Assembly (NCBI GenBank): GCA_045546135.1
Contig: JAZQCD010000014.1
Location: 1 to 36,333, forward strand
From: RUG13409 sp045546135
GTDB lineage: Bacteria > Bacillota > Clostridia > Peptostreptococcales > Anaerovoracaceae
DNA: 36,333 nt
Direction: 5' to 3'
Shown piece after piece: positions 23,987 through 31,858 of the stretch. Position 1 is the first letter of the stretch, and each line of letters opens with the position of its first letter. The position numbers were made by a program, and so were the translations under genes. The notes under the pieces are model-generated. The model saw nothing but the letters and a program-made list of their open reading frames with translations. It was not told where the DNA came from and searched no databases.

Positions 23987-24636
23987 ATTTCTACCTCCTT
24001 GCTTGCAGTATGCGCAAGCCTGATGATCGTTTTTCGATTGTAGTATTTGTCTGCATAGTACAGAAGCGTTTCATATCGCAGCCCATTCACCCTGATATGC
24101 TCGGCAAGGACCGCATAGGGGTTCTGCGCATCAACAGGGGCCCTATCCAAAAGATCCAGAGCATCCAAAGTTTGCAGGTATGCTTTGTTCTCCGCATTTA
24201 TTGAAGTCTTCGGTGGACAAATTGAAACACCTAATTTGTTGTCATAGCGAATGCAGTCCCTAGCGGCATTTGTAGCAAGCAAGTGTTCTGTCGGCATCTG
24301 CGTTGTCAGCCCCATGTGGTGGAGCAGACGAAGTCCGGTTTCATACCCGTTATCATTGAGAAGATACTTATCGGCAATCAACTTTTCCCGGTTGATTCCC
24401 ATCTCGCCGAAAGGTGTGAAAACCGTGCGGTAATAGATACCTTTTTGATAGCAGCGAAGATCCGGTGAATCGCCTTTGTCAATAATACGTTTAATGGCAA
24501 CAGCAGTAGCAGCTGCGGCTTTCTTCTGGTCAATACCGTAATGCGCAGCCATAGCTCCTGCAATTTCATCCGTATAAATTGGGGCGCCTTGTTCCTGATG
24601 TTTGAGATAATCCTTGACGTATTCTATATAAGTCAT
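23983..24636 (-). CDS. AbiEi/DUF6088-type antitoxin, orphaned
   Basis: A 217-residue protein. Residues 1-75 form a winged-helix-like N-terminus (YVKDYLKHQEQGAPIYTDEI, later CYQKGIYYRTVFTPFGEMGI). The core GYETGLRLLHHMGLTTQMP and LLATNAA match AbiEi-like antitoxins of type IV toxin-antitoxin systems, which repress their own promoter. The reading frame is intact. Its strong promoter lies 56 bp upstream with an inverted repeat on the -35 box, as expected for autoregulation. Its AbiEii partner, which should follow with a 4-bp overlap, is only a stub. Start ATG 24636 has GGTGA upstream. Confidence 0.75.
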   Translation of the reverse strand: MTYIEYVKDYLKHQEQGAPIYTDEIAGAMAAHYGIDQKKAAAATAVAIKRIIDKGDSPDLRCYQKGIYYRTVFTPFGEMGINREKLIADKYLLNDNGYETGLRLLHHMGLTTQMPTEHLLATNAARDCIRYDNKLGVSICPPKTSINAENKAYLQTLDALDLLDRAPVDAQNPYAVLAEHIRVNGLRYETLLYYADKYYNRKTIIRLAHTASKEVEI

Positions 24637-24691
24637 AAAAGTTCACCTGATGATATGAAACGCTCGAAAAACATATTCTAAATACGCTACT

Positions 24692-24728
24692 AATATATCA
24701 ACTTAGTTTATACTTGTCAATAACAAGT
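24692..24728 (-). promoter_or_regulatory. Promoter and likely operator of the antitoxin gene
   Basis: On the minus strand TTGACA (24720-24715) and TATATT (24697-24692) are 17 bp apart. A perfect inverted repeat ACTTGT-CAATA-ACAAGT (24712-24728) covers the -35 box. AbiEi-type proteins bind inverted repeats in their promoters; use of this one is inferred. Confidence 0.75.
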
Positions 24729-24772
24729 GCTCCATTACAATAATCGCTATAATTCGGCATAATATTAAAAAA

Positions 24773-24800
24773 GTGACAAATTATAGAAGTATAATGTCAC
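24773..24800. promoter_or_regulatory. Inverted repeat GTGACA-N16-TGTCAC
   Basis: The arms at 24773-24778 and 24795-24800 are perfect and their centres lie 22 bp, about two helical turns, apart on one DNA face. No gene starts next to it; it lies between the antitoxin promoter and the repeat array at 24822. A dimeric regulator could bind here. Confidence 0.4.
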
Positions 24801-24821
24801 CGCAAATCACTTAAACAGCCG

Positions 24822-24873
24822 TTGAAGTACATTGAAGTTGTATTGAAGTAGCATTGAAGTAACCGTTGTAGTA
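24822..24873 (+). repeat. Five helically phased copies of TTGAAGTA
   Basis: Copies begin at 24822, 24832, 24843, 24854 and 24866 (TTGAAGTA, TTGAAGTT, TTGAAGTA, TTGAAGTA, TTGTAGTA). The spacing of 10, 11, 11 and 12 bp is about one helical turn, which places all copies on one face of the DNA. The array ends 71 bp before the -35 box of riboswitch 3. It looks like a multi-site protein-binding region. Confidence 0.7.
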
Positions 24874-24943
24874 ACATTCCGTATATTATCGAACAAACAG
24901 AGACTTAGTTTCAATTGACTGAAGGATTAATCACATTTTCTTA

Positions 24944-24972
24944 TTGCACGCCTCTTGATTGTCTACTATAAT
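24944..24972 (+). promoter_or_regulatory. Promoter of riboswitch 3
   Basis: TTGCAC (24944-24949) and a perfect TATAAT (24967-24972) are 17 bp apart, 20 bp before the aptamer. The -35 box begins TTGCA, as in the promoters of riboswitches 1 and 2. Confidence 0.8.
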
Positions 24973-24991
24973 ATCATTGATAAAATATCGT

Positions 24992-25219
24992 CATCAGAGG
25001 CGGGGCTGCCGCAAAGGCCAAAGAAAACAGTCATTTTTTCTTAGCAAGGAGCATCCGCTACATAAGGGAATGGGGTGGAAGGCCCCGCATATCCTATACC
25101 GTGAGTATCGAGAATATTGTCCGTCGGCGAAAGCCGGTCATTGAGGACCTTCAATAGGAGGTCTTTGAGAAGGCAGGGCAATTATTCGCCTGAGATACAA
25201 GTCGGGAGACCTACTGGTG
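24992..25219 (+). ncRNA. Cobalamin-type riboswitch aptamer 3
   Basis: P1 is CATCAG (24992-24997) with CTGGTG (25214-25219), one G-T pair. It contains ATAAGGGAATGGGG, GGCCCCGCAT, ACCGTGAGTATCGAG, AAGCCGGTCATTGAGG, GAGAAGGCAGGGCAAT and GTCGGGAGACCTACTG. It precedes the ABC transporter and surface-protein operon and is the main reason to link that operon with corrinoids. Confidence 0.9.
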
Positions 25220-25253
25220 TCTAAGCTAAAGTATTGCCACAAACGGTGGTTTG

Positions 25254-25294
25254 GCAGTATGACTACTTATTTTTGTAGTTGTGCTGCTTTTTTT
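25254..25294 (+). terminator. Expression-platform terminator of riboswitch 3
   Basis: GCAGTATGACTAC (25254-25266) pairs with GTAGTTGTGCTGC (25275-25287) through several G-T pairs, followed by seven T. The overlapping ATTGCCACAAA-CGGTGG-TTTGGCAGT (25232-25258) is a competing stem that would act as the antiterminator. It lies 76 bp before the ATPase gene. Confidence 0.85.
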
Positions 25295-25369
25295 ATTATC
25301 GCTTAATATACGGCCGGAAACGGCGAAGAAAAGGCGACCGGGCTTTCCGGAAAAGCCGAGGAGATATCA

Positions 25370-26056
25370 ATGGATGAGAACAGACCCATCATTCAGACAA
25401 AAGGATTAAAGATGCACTACCGCATCGGCGAGAACGTGGTCAAGGCTCTCGACGGTGTGGATGTAAGCATAAACAAAGGAGAGTTCGTCTGTATTTCGGG
25501 CCGCAGCGGCTCGGGAAAGACGACCTTCCTTAATATGCTTGCGGGTCTTGATCCGCCCAGCTCAGGCAAGGTCTACATACTCGGAAAAGACCTTGGCTCC
25601 ATGGACGAGGAAGAGCGTACCAGGTTCAGGAGAAAATACATCGGCTTTGTGTTTCAGAGCTACAACAACCTGCCCCAGTACACAGCTCTTGAGAACGTGG
25701 CCCTGCCCCTTGCAGTAAGAGGGATAGAAAAAGAAAAAAGAGAAAGGCTGGCTCTTCAGGCTCTTGACAGAGTGGGCCTTAAGGATCATGCAGACCACAA
25801 ACCATCGGAGCTTTCCGGAGGTCAACAGCAAAGGGTCAGCATAGCAAGGGCCATCATAACAAGACCTGCCATAGTCCTTGCCGACGAGCCCACAGGCAAC
25901 CTGGATACAGCTACAGGAAAAGAGATAATGGAGCTTCTTTGCAGGATATTCAAGGCAAGCGGAACTACTTTCATCATTAGTTCCCACGACCCTGCAATGG
26001 AAAAATATACGGAACGAACCGTTCGATTTGAGGACGGAAGAATATATAGCAAGTAA
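25370..26056 (+). CDS. ABC transporter ATPase, MacB/LolD type
   Basis: A 228-residue ATPase with Walker A GRSGSGKT (44-51), Q-loop in VFQSYNNLPQYTALENV, signature LSGGQQQR (near 148), Walker B IVLADEPTGNLD and the switch His in SSHDP. It belongs to the MacB/LolD/FtsE-like group, which drives mechanical changes in FtsX-fold permeases rather than classical import. Its permease partner is encoded at 28290, after a large surface protein. ATG 25370 follows AGGAG. It is the first gene after riboswitch 3. Confidence 0.93.
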   Translation: MDENRPIIQTKGLKMHYRIGENVVKALDGVDVSINKGEFVCISGRSGSGKTTFLNMLAGLDPPSSGKVYILGKDLGSMDEEERTRFRRKYIGFVFQSYNNLPQYTALENVALPLAVRGIEKEKRERLALQALDRVGLKDHADHKPSELSGGQQQRVSIARAIITRPAIVLADEPTGNLDTATGKEIMELLCRIFKASGTTFIISSHDPAMEKYTERTVRFEDGRIYSK

Positions 26057-26073
26057 CGTGGAGGATATTTCAA

Positions 26074-28293
26074 GTGAAGAGGAATAAAGCAAGACAGATC
26101 TTGGCGCTTTTGCTTTGCGCCTTATTGTCAGTATCGACGCTTTGCCCTGCATACGTTTTTGCAGAAGGCGAAGCTTTGGCAGAACAAAGCTCTGCCGTCG
26201 AAAGCGAAACCACAGATGAAGAAAACACAAAAGGAGAAGGAAGCCTTGAGATGATGGGCAACTTCGGCAGCACCGCATTGCTGAATGAAGCAGGCTCCGG
26301 CGATGAAGGCGGAGTGGGCGGCACAGGCGAAGGCGGCTCGGGGACCGGTGAAACGGGATCCGGCGAGTCCGGTTCCGGGAATGAAGGAGGCTCAGGGTCC
26401 GGCGAGTCCGGTTCCGGGAATGAAGGCGGCTCCGGCGAAGGCGGCGAAGGAGGTTCCGGCAGCGGCGAAGGCGACGGCCCCATGAACCCGCCCGTAATAG
26501 ATGAGCCCCCGAACAATGACATAGTAGTCATTCCCAGCGATGCCAACGCTCTGATCCTTATGGATACAGGCGCTCAGTCTCCGAGAGGAGTGCCGGGCGA
26601 CATCGTGACCATCGTGCTGCCCATGGCTGTGAATAAGGAATATCTCCCCAGCGAAAGGTACATGCTGAGGAATATCAACGTAATTCCGGATATCCCTACA
26701 GACACCAGCGTATCGAACTGGCCCTTTGACATAATAGACGCCAGCAGTGCAAGGCATCTTCAGGATATGTCCTACAATTCGACTGCGGAGGTCTATTTCG
26801 ACTTCAGGATCAGTCAGTTCGCCACAAAGGGCGTTTATCCTGTCAACTTCAAGGTCAATGCTACAGTCTGGCGCTACGACGATGTAAACGGAACGACTGT
26901 TACAGAGGACGTGACCTTCAGACTCGGCGTATGGGTGACCATAGTGGATGACGGAAGCATGTCAGGAGTCACCACATCCTTTGGATGTCTGCAGGTGGCG
27001 GGGACCAATCTTGTAGGTGCTTCATCTGTGCCTGTAACGGCTCCCGGAAATACTGTCACTCTTAAAATACCAGTAGTCAATGTAGGCGGAGATCTTACCA
27101 ATGTGACTATCAACCCAGTCGTATCGACAAATCTTGACGAATTCCCCTTTGTCATCAACTCGACTAACCTTGGCAAATCCTTTGCGACATGGGCCAGCGG
27201 AGAGATCAAGAATATCGAATACACCTTCACGGTATCCGACTATGCGACTACGGGAAACAAATCCATAAGATTCAAAGGTACATATTTTGAGAACGGATCA
27301 CCTGTAGAGAGCACTTTCTCCACTCAGCTTACCGTTGTGGACGGATACGAAAAGAATTCAAGCGCCATGTCTGTCATGGTGACCGGCTACAAATTGTATG
27401 TAAAGGGAATCGAGACCTCAGGACTTCTTGCAGGAGAAGAGGCAGATCTCGTCCTGACCGTAAAGAACAATTCCTGGTACGAAGTAGCAAACAAGGTCGT
27501 AGTAAACCTCAACTTTACCAACAGTCCCGGACTTACGCTCAGTCCCGGAAGTACCGACAGCGCATATATAGATAGCATCTGGCCCGGCGGTACGGCTACT
27601 GCCTATCTTAAGATAATGGCAAAGCCTGATGCAGAGGCCGGATATACCATGCTGGGAATAGGACTTACCTATGAAAACGATGACAACGTCACCGGCAAGG
27701 CGAACCAGAACATAATGATACCCATCTCTCAGAGGATGGAACTTAAGCTTGGAACGCCTGCGGTATACGGCAAACAGATCAAGGGCAAGGAGGGAACTAT
27801 TTCCCTACCTATGACCAATATGGGAAGAGGCAAAGCCCTCAACGTCAGAGTTATAGCTACCGACGGTCTCGAGCAGTCTGCGGCAACCTTTGTCGGAGAT
27901 ATACTTCCGGGAGGCTCCACCACGGCTGACATAGCAGTCGTGTTCACAAAGCTCGGATCCTACATGGGATCTCTCATCGTCCAGTATGAGGATGCCAACG
28001 GTGTACTGTATACCACGACTGCTCAGGTACAGCTCAATACCACTGAAGCCGGAAAGGACGATGATAACAAAGGAAATGCTACTCCCGGCGGACAGGGTGG
28101 ATCGAGTTGGCAAAGCGGCATCTTGGGTGAATGGTGGTTCTGGGCGATCCTTGTATTGCTTTTAGCCTGCCTCATCGCTGCTTTGATACTTGCACTTGCA
28201 AAAAAGAAAAAGAACGAAAAACTGGACAAGGAGATCGACGAGGAAGATTCCGAATTCGATTTCAGCAGCATTGACTATACGGAGAAGAAATGA
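26074..28293 (+). CDS. Membrane-anchored surface protein with CARDB-like Ig domains
   Basis: A 739-residue type I membrane protein. A signal peptide (1-30) ends at AYVFA. Residues about 70-148 are a Gly/Ser/Glu linker, including a 13-residue unit repeated at DNA level (29 bp identical at 26359 and 26398). Residues about 160-660 hold several beta-sandwich domains of the CARDB/COG1361 kind (GNTVTLKIPVVNVGGDLTNV, GEEADLVLTVKNNS, GKEGTISLPMTNMGRGKALN). One membrane helix (about 685-708) precedes a charged tail. Start GTG 26074 follows GGAGG. It overlaps the permease gene by 4 bp, so it is probably the extracellular partner of the ABC transporter. Confidence 0.8.
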   Translation: MKRNKARQILALLLCALLSVSTLCPAYVFAEGEALAEQSSAVESETTDEENTKGEGSLEMMGNFGSTALLNEAGSGDEGGVGGTGEGGSGTGETGSGESGSGNEGGSGSGESGSGNEGGSGEGGEGGSGSGEGDGPMNPPVIDEPPNNDIVVIPSDANALILMDTGAQSPRGVPGDIVTIVLPMAVNKEYLPSERYMLRNINVIPDIPTDTSVSNWPFDIIDASSARHLQDMSYNSTAEVYFDFRISQFATKGVYPVNFKVNATVWRYDDVNGTTVTEDVTFRLGVWVTIVDDGSMSGVTTSFGCLQVAGTNLVGASSVPVTAPGNTVTLKIPVVNVGGDLTNVTINPVVSTNLDEFPFVINSTNLGKSFATWASGEIKNIEYTFTVSDYATTGNKSIRFKGTYFENGSPVESTFSTQLTVVDGYEKNSSAMSVMVTGYKLYVKGIETSGLLAGEEADLVLTVKNNSWYEVANKVVVNLNFTNSPGLTLSPGSTDSAYIDSIWPGGTATAYLKIMAKPDAEAGYTMLGIGLTYENDDNVTGKANQNIMIPISQRMELKLGTPAVYGKQIKGKEGTISLPMTNMGRGKALNVRVIATDGLEQSAATFVGDILPGGSTTADIAVVFTKLGSYMGSLIVQYEDANGVLYTTTAQVQLNTTEAGKDDDNKGNATPGGQGGSSWQSGILGEWWFWAILVLLLACLIAALILALAKKKKNEKLDKEIDEEDSEFDFSSIDYTEKK

Positions 28294-29558
28294 AACTGAA
28301 AGATCTGCTGCACTTAGCGCTTACAAATCTTCTCAGGCGAAAAACCAGAAGCATACTGACAGGTCTTTCCATGGCGGTTGGCGTCATGTGTATAGTCGTG
28401 CTCATTTCAGTGGGACTTGGGTATGAGAGATCCTACAAAGAAAGCATAGAGTCCATGGGAAGCCTCACTAAGATAGACGTAACTGCAAATACCAGCGACT
28501 ACGGCAGGAAGGCTATTTTAAACGGCAAGGCTGTCGAAGCCTTCAAGGGCATAGATGGCGTAGAGGCGGTGACTCCTGTACTTCAAAAGTCTGCATACGT
28601 CATATCCGGCAACTACGTCAATATGGTGCGCCTTTACGGTCTTGATACGGATGTTTTGGGAGATTTCATATCCTCCGTTTCCGAAGGAGCATTTCCTGAA
28701 GAAGGCACCATGTCCCAGCCTGAGGTCATGTTTACGGACGATACGGCATCCGGCTTTGCAGATAGGACGAGAAACTGGGAAGCAGCTCTCGATCAGGACG
28801 GAAACCCCCTTGTTGATCTTATGAACCAGCCTGTTCGCATGACCTTTGACTATTCAGGCATCAGCGGCGGTCAGCAGGCAGATTCCGATGGCAGGGCCAT
28901 AGCCTCCACCGGTCAGTTCAGCCTGAGAGTCACTGGCATCTGCCCTGCAGTCAGCGGAAACTTCACTTCCGCTGCATTCATGAGCTATGACAGACTCACA
29001 GGTATGCTCGGCATAAAGGAGCAAGACCCTGTGTACGAGCTCGTATGGGTAAAGGTAAAGGACGTAGACGACGTTCAGCGCATAGCAAGGACCATACAGG
29101 ATGCCGGTCTTTCGACCTACTCCCTAAACGACATGCTGGAAACAGTCAGGGTGCAGTCGCGCCAGATACAGGGCATGCTTGGAGCTTTGGGCGCTGTTGC
29201 GGTCCTCATATCAGCCATCTGCGTTGCAAATACCATGATGATGTCCATAACTGAACGCACAAGGGAAATAGGCATACTTAAAGTCCTCGGAACCACGAGG
29301 AGCGATATAGCTAAGATGTTCCTTACGGAAGCCCTTCTTGTGGGATTCATAGGAGGTATAGCGGGCCTTGTCCTTAGCTTTATCATGAAATACCTGATAC
29401 CCGTTATCTTCGCGTCCCAGGAGCTTCGCTGCGTCATCCCATGGTGGCTGGCCCTTTGCGGAGTGCTCTTTGCAGGAGTTGTAGCCCTACTGGCTGCCCT
29501 GATGCCTGCAAGGAAGGCTACCAGGATAAGCCCCAACGAGGCTATAAGGACGGAATAG
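28290..29558 (+). CDS. ABC transporter permease, FtsX/MacB type
   Basis: A 422-residue permease. The N-terminal membrane helix (about 23-43, LTGLSMAVGVMCIVVLISVG) is followed by a large extracytoplasmic domain (about 45-285), then three membrane helices near 295-320, 345-370 and 385-410. The ending LMPARKATRISPNEAIRTE is typical of the FtsX/MacB family. It starts within the stop codon of the CARDB-like gene (ATGA overlap) and pairs with the ATPase at 25370. Such permeases move or release surface substrates; here the riboswitch suggests that corrinoid-binding proteins or corrinoids are concerned. Confidence 0.9.
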   Translation: MKLKDLLHLALTNLLRRKTRSILTGLSMAVGVMCIVVLISVGLGYERSYKESIESMGSLTKIDVTANTSDYGRKAILNGKAVEAFKGIDGVEAVTPVLQKSAYVISGNYVNMVRLYGLDTDVLGDFISSVSEGAFPEEGTMSQPEVMFTDDTASGFADRTRNWEAALDQDGNPLVDLMNQPVRMTFDYSGISGGQQADSDGRAIASTGQFSLRVTGICPAVSGNFTSAAFMSYDRLTGMLGIKEQDPVYELVWVKVKDVDDVQRIARTIQDAGLSTYSLNDMLETVRVQSRQIQGMLGALGAVAVLISAICVANTMMMSITERTREIGILKVLGTTRSDIAKMFLTEALLVGFIGGIAGLVLSFIMKYLIPVIFASQELRCVIPWWLALCGVLFAGVVALLAALMPARKATRISPNEAIRTE

Positions 29559-29559
29559 C

Positions 29560-29967
29560 ATGAGTCAGCGCGCTATAAAGATCCTATGCATAGTTCTGGC
29601 GATACTGCTGGTCTTGGCTATAGCAGGGCTCATAGTTACGGTCTGGAGAAACAAAAACGGACCCGTAGCTATACAGTACTTCGCCATAGACGGCCACGTA
29701 GGAAAGGTCAGGGCCGTAAGAGAGGACGGTGTTAAGAGATACATAATAACGATAACTCTGCCTGCCGATACGGAGTTCACAAGGTGCACAGCTGATATAC
29801 AGCTTGCTGACGGAGCGTACGTCTCAAAACAGAGCCCCTGCTATATAGATGAAAAGGACGGAAAACCCATCCTGAACCTGACCTTCGAAAACAGGGATCT
29901 GATAGTAGTAAACGGCGACAAGTCAAGAAACTACGGTTTCAAAATAGACCTTGAAAAAGAAAGATAA
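29560..29967 (+). CDS. Small membrane-anchored protein with extracellular beta domain
   Basis: A 135-residue protein with one N-terminal membrane helix (about 7-28) and an extracytoplasmic domain of about 100 residues. The family is not recognised. The domain (ITITLPADTEFTRCTADIQL, ...NLTFENRDLIVVN) resembles that of the lipoprotein encoded next, so the two probably arose by duplication. Two Cys could form a disulfide. It starts 1 bp after the permease stop, which suggests a part in the same transporter complex. Confidence 0.7.
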   Translation: MSQRAIKILCIVLAILLVLAIAGLIVTVWRNKNGPVAIQYFAIDGHVGKVRAVREDGVKRYIITITLPADTEFTRCTADIQLADGAYVSKQSPCYIDEKDGKPILNLTFENRDLIVVNGDKSRNYGFKIDLEKER

Positions 29968-29981
29968 GGGAGAAGAGAAAA

Positions 29982-30389
29982 ATGAAGAAGTTCATAACAC
30001 TGATGCTTGCAATAGTCCTGATATTCACGCTTTGCAGCTGCGGCTCAAAGGAAGAAGAGGGAGAAAAGGACTATGGTCCCGGTTCCAACGTCATAACCTC
30101 AGCCTGCATAGACGGTACCTATTGCGAGTTCGATGCTTACAAAAACCCAGGCGGTCAGGAGACCGGCATAGTATGCAAGATATATATACCCAAAGACAAG
30201 ATCACTGATAAAAAGAACGTGATTTTGGAAATAACCCTCGCTGATGACTGGAAAGTCTCAGCAGACAGCAATTGTCTGAAACAGACAGATGGCAACAAAT
30301 TGACTTTAGATCTCAGTATAAACGATCCTCAGTTGATCGTCAGAACTGATAACGGGAGCAGCCGTTGCTATCATCTGATTACAGAATAG
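29982..30389 (+). CDS. Small lipoprotein related to the preceding protein
   Basis: A 135-residue lipoprotein. The signal peptide ends in the lipobox LCSCGSKEEE. The remaining 110 residues form a beta-rich domain (CKIYIPKDKITDKKNVILEI, ...LSINDPQLIVRTDNG) with the same order of motifs as the protein encoded at 29560. The family is not recognised. It ends the tightly packed part of the riboswitch 3 operon; an A/T-rich hairpin follows. GGGAGAAGAG is the ribosome binding site. Confidence 0.75.
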   Translation: MKKFITLMLAIVLIFTLCSCGSKEEEGEKDYGPGSNVITSACIDGTYCEFDAYKNPGGQETGIVCKIYIPKDKITDKKNVILEITLADDWKVSADSNCLKQTDGNKLTLDLSINDPQLIVRTDNGSSRCYHLITE

Positions 30390-30392
30390 AAA

Positions 30393-30414
30393 AGATATTG
30401 TTTGCAATATTTTG
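30393..30414 (+). other. A/T-rich hairpin after the small lipoprotein gene
   Basis: AAGATATTG-TTTG-CAATATTTT forms a 9-bp stem with one G-T pair. It is a weak terminator at most, so the downstream surface-protein genes may be partly cotranscribed. I see no strong promoter in the rest of the gap, 30415-30535. Confidence 0.4.
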
Positions 30415-30535
30415 AAAGGAGATGATGTCTGGAGGTTTGAGAAAGTGATTTTAGATGTCATTTTTTGGGGTTAGTGACAAAATTGATAATCAATGAACCC
30501 TGAAGTTTATTTTTGATATGAAAGGAGAATTTCGA

Positions 30536-31777
30536 ATGAAGAAATTTCTAGCAGTGCTAATTGCACTCACAATGGTCTTCGGTCTTGCGATTGTACCGTC
30601 ATTCGCAGACCCTACAAAGCCGACCTCACACGATGAGGCCACATCACATCCTGGTATAACCAGCGTAACAGTCGCCGGAACATCGGCAATCTTTGAAACG
30701 GACGACAATACGGGCAGCGTAATTTACATTCGTGCGGAGTTACCATGCGCAACGACAACAGAGTATGGGCTTAGAAACGCAGCAGTTGTTATAACAACTG
30801 CTGGAGATGTACCAGAAGTAACGTACAATAATAACGAGATTGATTATTCATCAAGCGATGGGAACGCATATACTTATGCTATAGATTTGTTCAACAAAGC
30901 ATATGCAGTTTCTGTACCAGGAGGGGATTATGTCTTAGCAGCTGGAATCGAAGATGGTCGCGTAAACGTCGATAGCAGTGATCCGTTAAGACTCGAAGGT
31001 TATCTTGACAATTCCAACAACCCAATAACCACGTTCGGAAGCTGCCAGAATAACCCGTATATGGGCAACCCCTATTACAGTAGCGGTTGGACTTTCATAA
31101 GCTATTTCTTTTCTGCAACGCTCTCTTCAGGTTCGAGCACAGGAGATGTTCCCGGTAGCCTTACAGTAGCTAATGGTGCGACATTGTCAACAACAGCTTC
31201 AGCTCTTCATTCTGATCGCTACGATTTTAGCAGCGGACATAATGCTACTGTCACAAACAGCGGAGTCAGCCGCATTTATTACCCGAGACTTAGCGTGACC
31301 AACGGAACAATTAGTATCAGCAGATCGAACTATGATTTCAACTTTACTGAACTAAAGGCAGATACCACTTATTACACTTCCTCGGTAGCCGGCAAGGTTG
31401 AAGAAATTGAAAAAGCCTGGAGCGCATTTTTGACAGACTCTACAGCTACTACTTTTAATTCGGGAGCAACTGCTATGGATGTCGTGACAAGATTTATCAA
31501 CTGGTCAGAGACGCATTATGTAGAAGGGACGACTCCGTATTTTACAGGAACATCAGAAACAAGTAATGGAACATATCTGTCCAAATTGGATGGTCTTGAT
31601 GCATCAGATTGCGGATATATGGCTGGCTACATGTATGCCATCGAGCCATATCGTTGGGTCAGCTCCAGTGACCACTCTGCGATGGGTACAGTCGGCGCGG
31701 ACGGATATACATTGTCTAATTCAACGTATGTAGTTTGGTTCTATACAACCAATTTCATGAGATGGTTCAACTGGTAA
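30536..31777 (+). CDS. Secreted protein of unknown family
   Basis: A 413-residue exported protein; the signal peptide ends at VPSFA (about residue 24). The mature part is rich in Ser, Thr, Asn and Tyr and looks all-beta in its first two thirds (TSVTVAGTSAIFETDDNTGS, later SYFFSATLSSGS), then has a helix (VAGKVEEIEKAWSAFL). It ends with aromatic residues MRWFNW. No lipobox, LPxTG motif or C-terminal membrane helix is present. ATG 30536 is chosen (AAAGGAG 8 nt upstream); ATG 30518 lies before that site. I do not recognise the family. Its place between riboswitch 3 genes and the toroid protein suggests a surface role. Confidence 0.65.
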   Translation: MKKFLAVLIALTMVFGLAIVPSFADPTKPTSHDEATSHPGITSVTVAGTSAIFETDDNTGSVIYIRAELPCATTTEYGLRNAAVVITTAGDVPEVTYNNNEIDYSSSDGNAYTYAIDLFNKAYAVSVPGGDYVLAAGIEDGRVNVDSSDPLRLEGYLDNSNNPITTFGSCQNNPYMGNPYYSSGWTFISYFFSATLSSGSSTGDVPGSLTVANGATLSTTASALHSDRYDFSSGHNATVTNSGVSRIYYPRLSVTNGTISISRSNYDFNFTELKADTTYYTSSVAGKVEEIEKAWSAFLTDSTATTFNSGATAMDVVTRFINWSETHYVEGTTPYFTGTSETSNGTYLSKLDGLDASDCGYMAGYMYAIEPYRWVSSSDHSAMGTVGADGYTLSNSTYVVWFYTTNFMRWFNW

Positions 31778-31800
31778 GACCTTATTGATGTAATTGCTAC

Positions 31801-31830
31801 GGGGATGGCAGATTCGGTTCTGCCTTCCCC
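31801..31830 (+). other. GC-rich intergenic hairpin
   Basis: GGGG-AT-GGCAGA pairs with TCTGCC-TT-CCCC around TTCGGT. A/T flanks (TAATTGCTAC / GTAAGTAATT) extend it. No T-run follows, so it is more likely an mRNA-stabilising or processing element between two secreted-protein genes than a terminator. Confidence 0.55.
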
Positions 31831-31858
31831 GGTAAGTAATTCGATTTGAGGTGAAAAG

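Noticed and set aside
17774..25219. Three similar 200-bp elements as possible insertion sequences
   Set aside because: They contain no transposase frame, lack terminal inverted repeats and target duplications, and agree instead with cobalamin riboswitches with promoter and terminator.
26281..26480. Short G-rich repeats that could be read as a CRISPR-like or tandem array
   Set aside because: They encode a Gly/Ser/Glu linker in frame inside the CARDB-like protein; spacers of regular length are absent.
30421..30450. Tiny frame starting ATGATG after AAAGGAG before the secreted protein
   Set aside because: The ribosome binding site touches the start codon, the frame has only eight codons, and nothing downstream is coupled to it.
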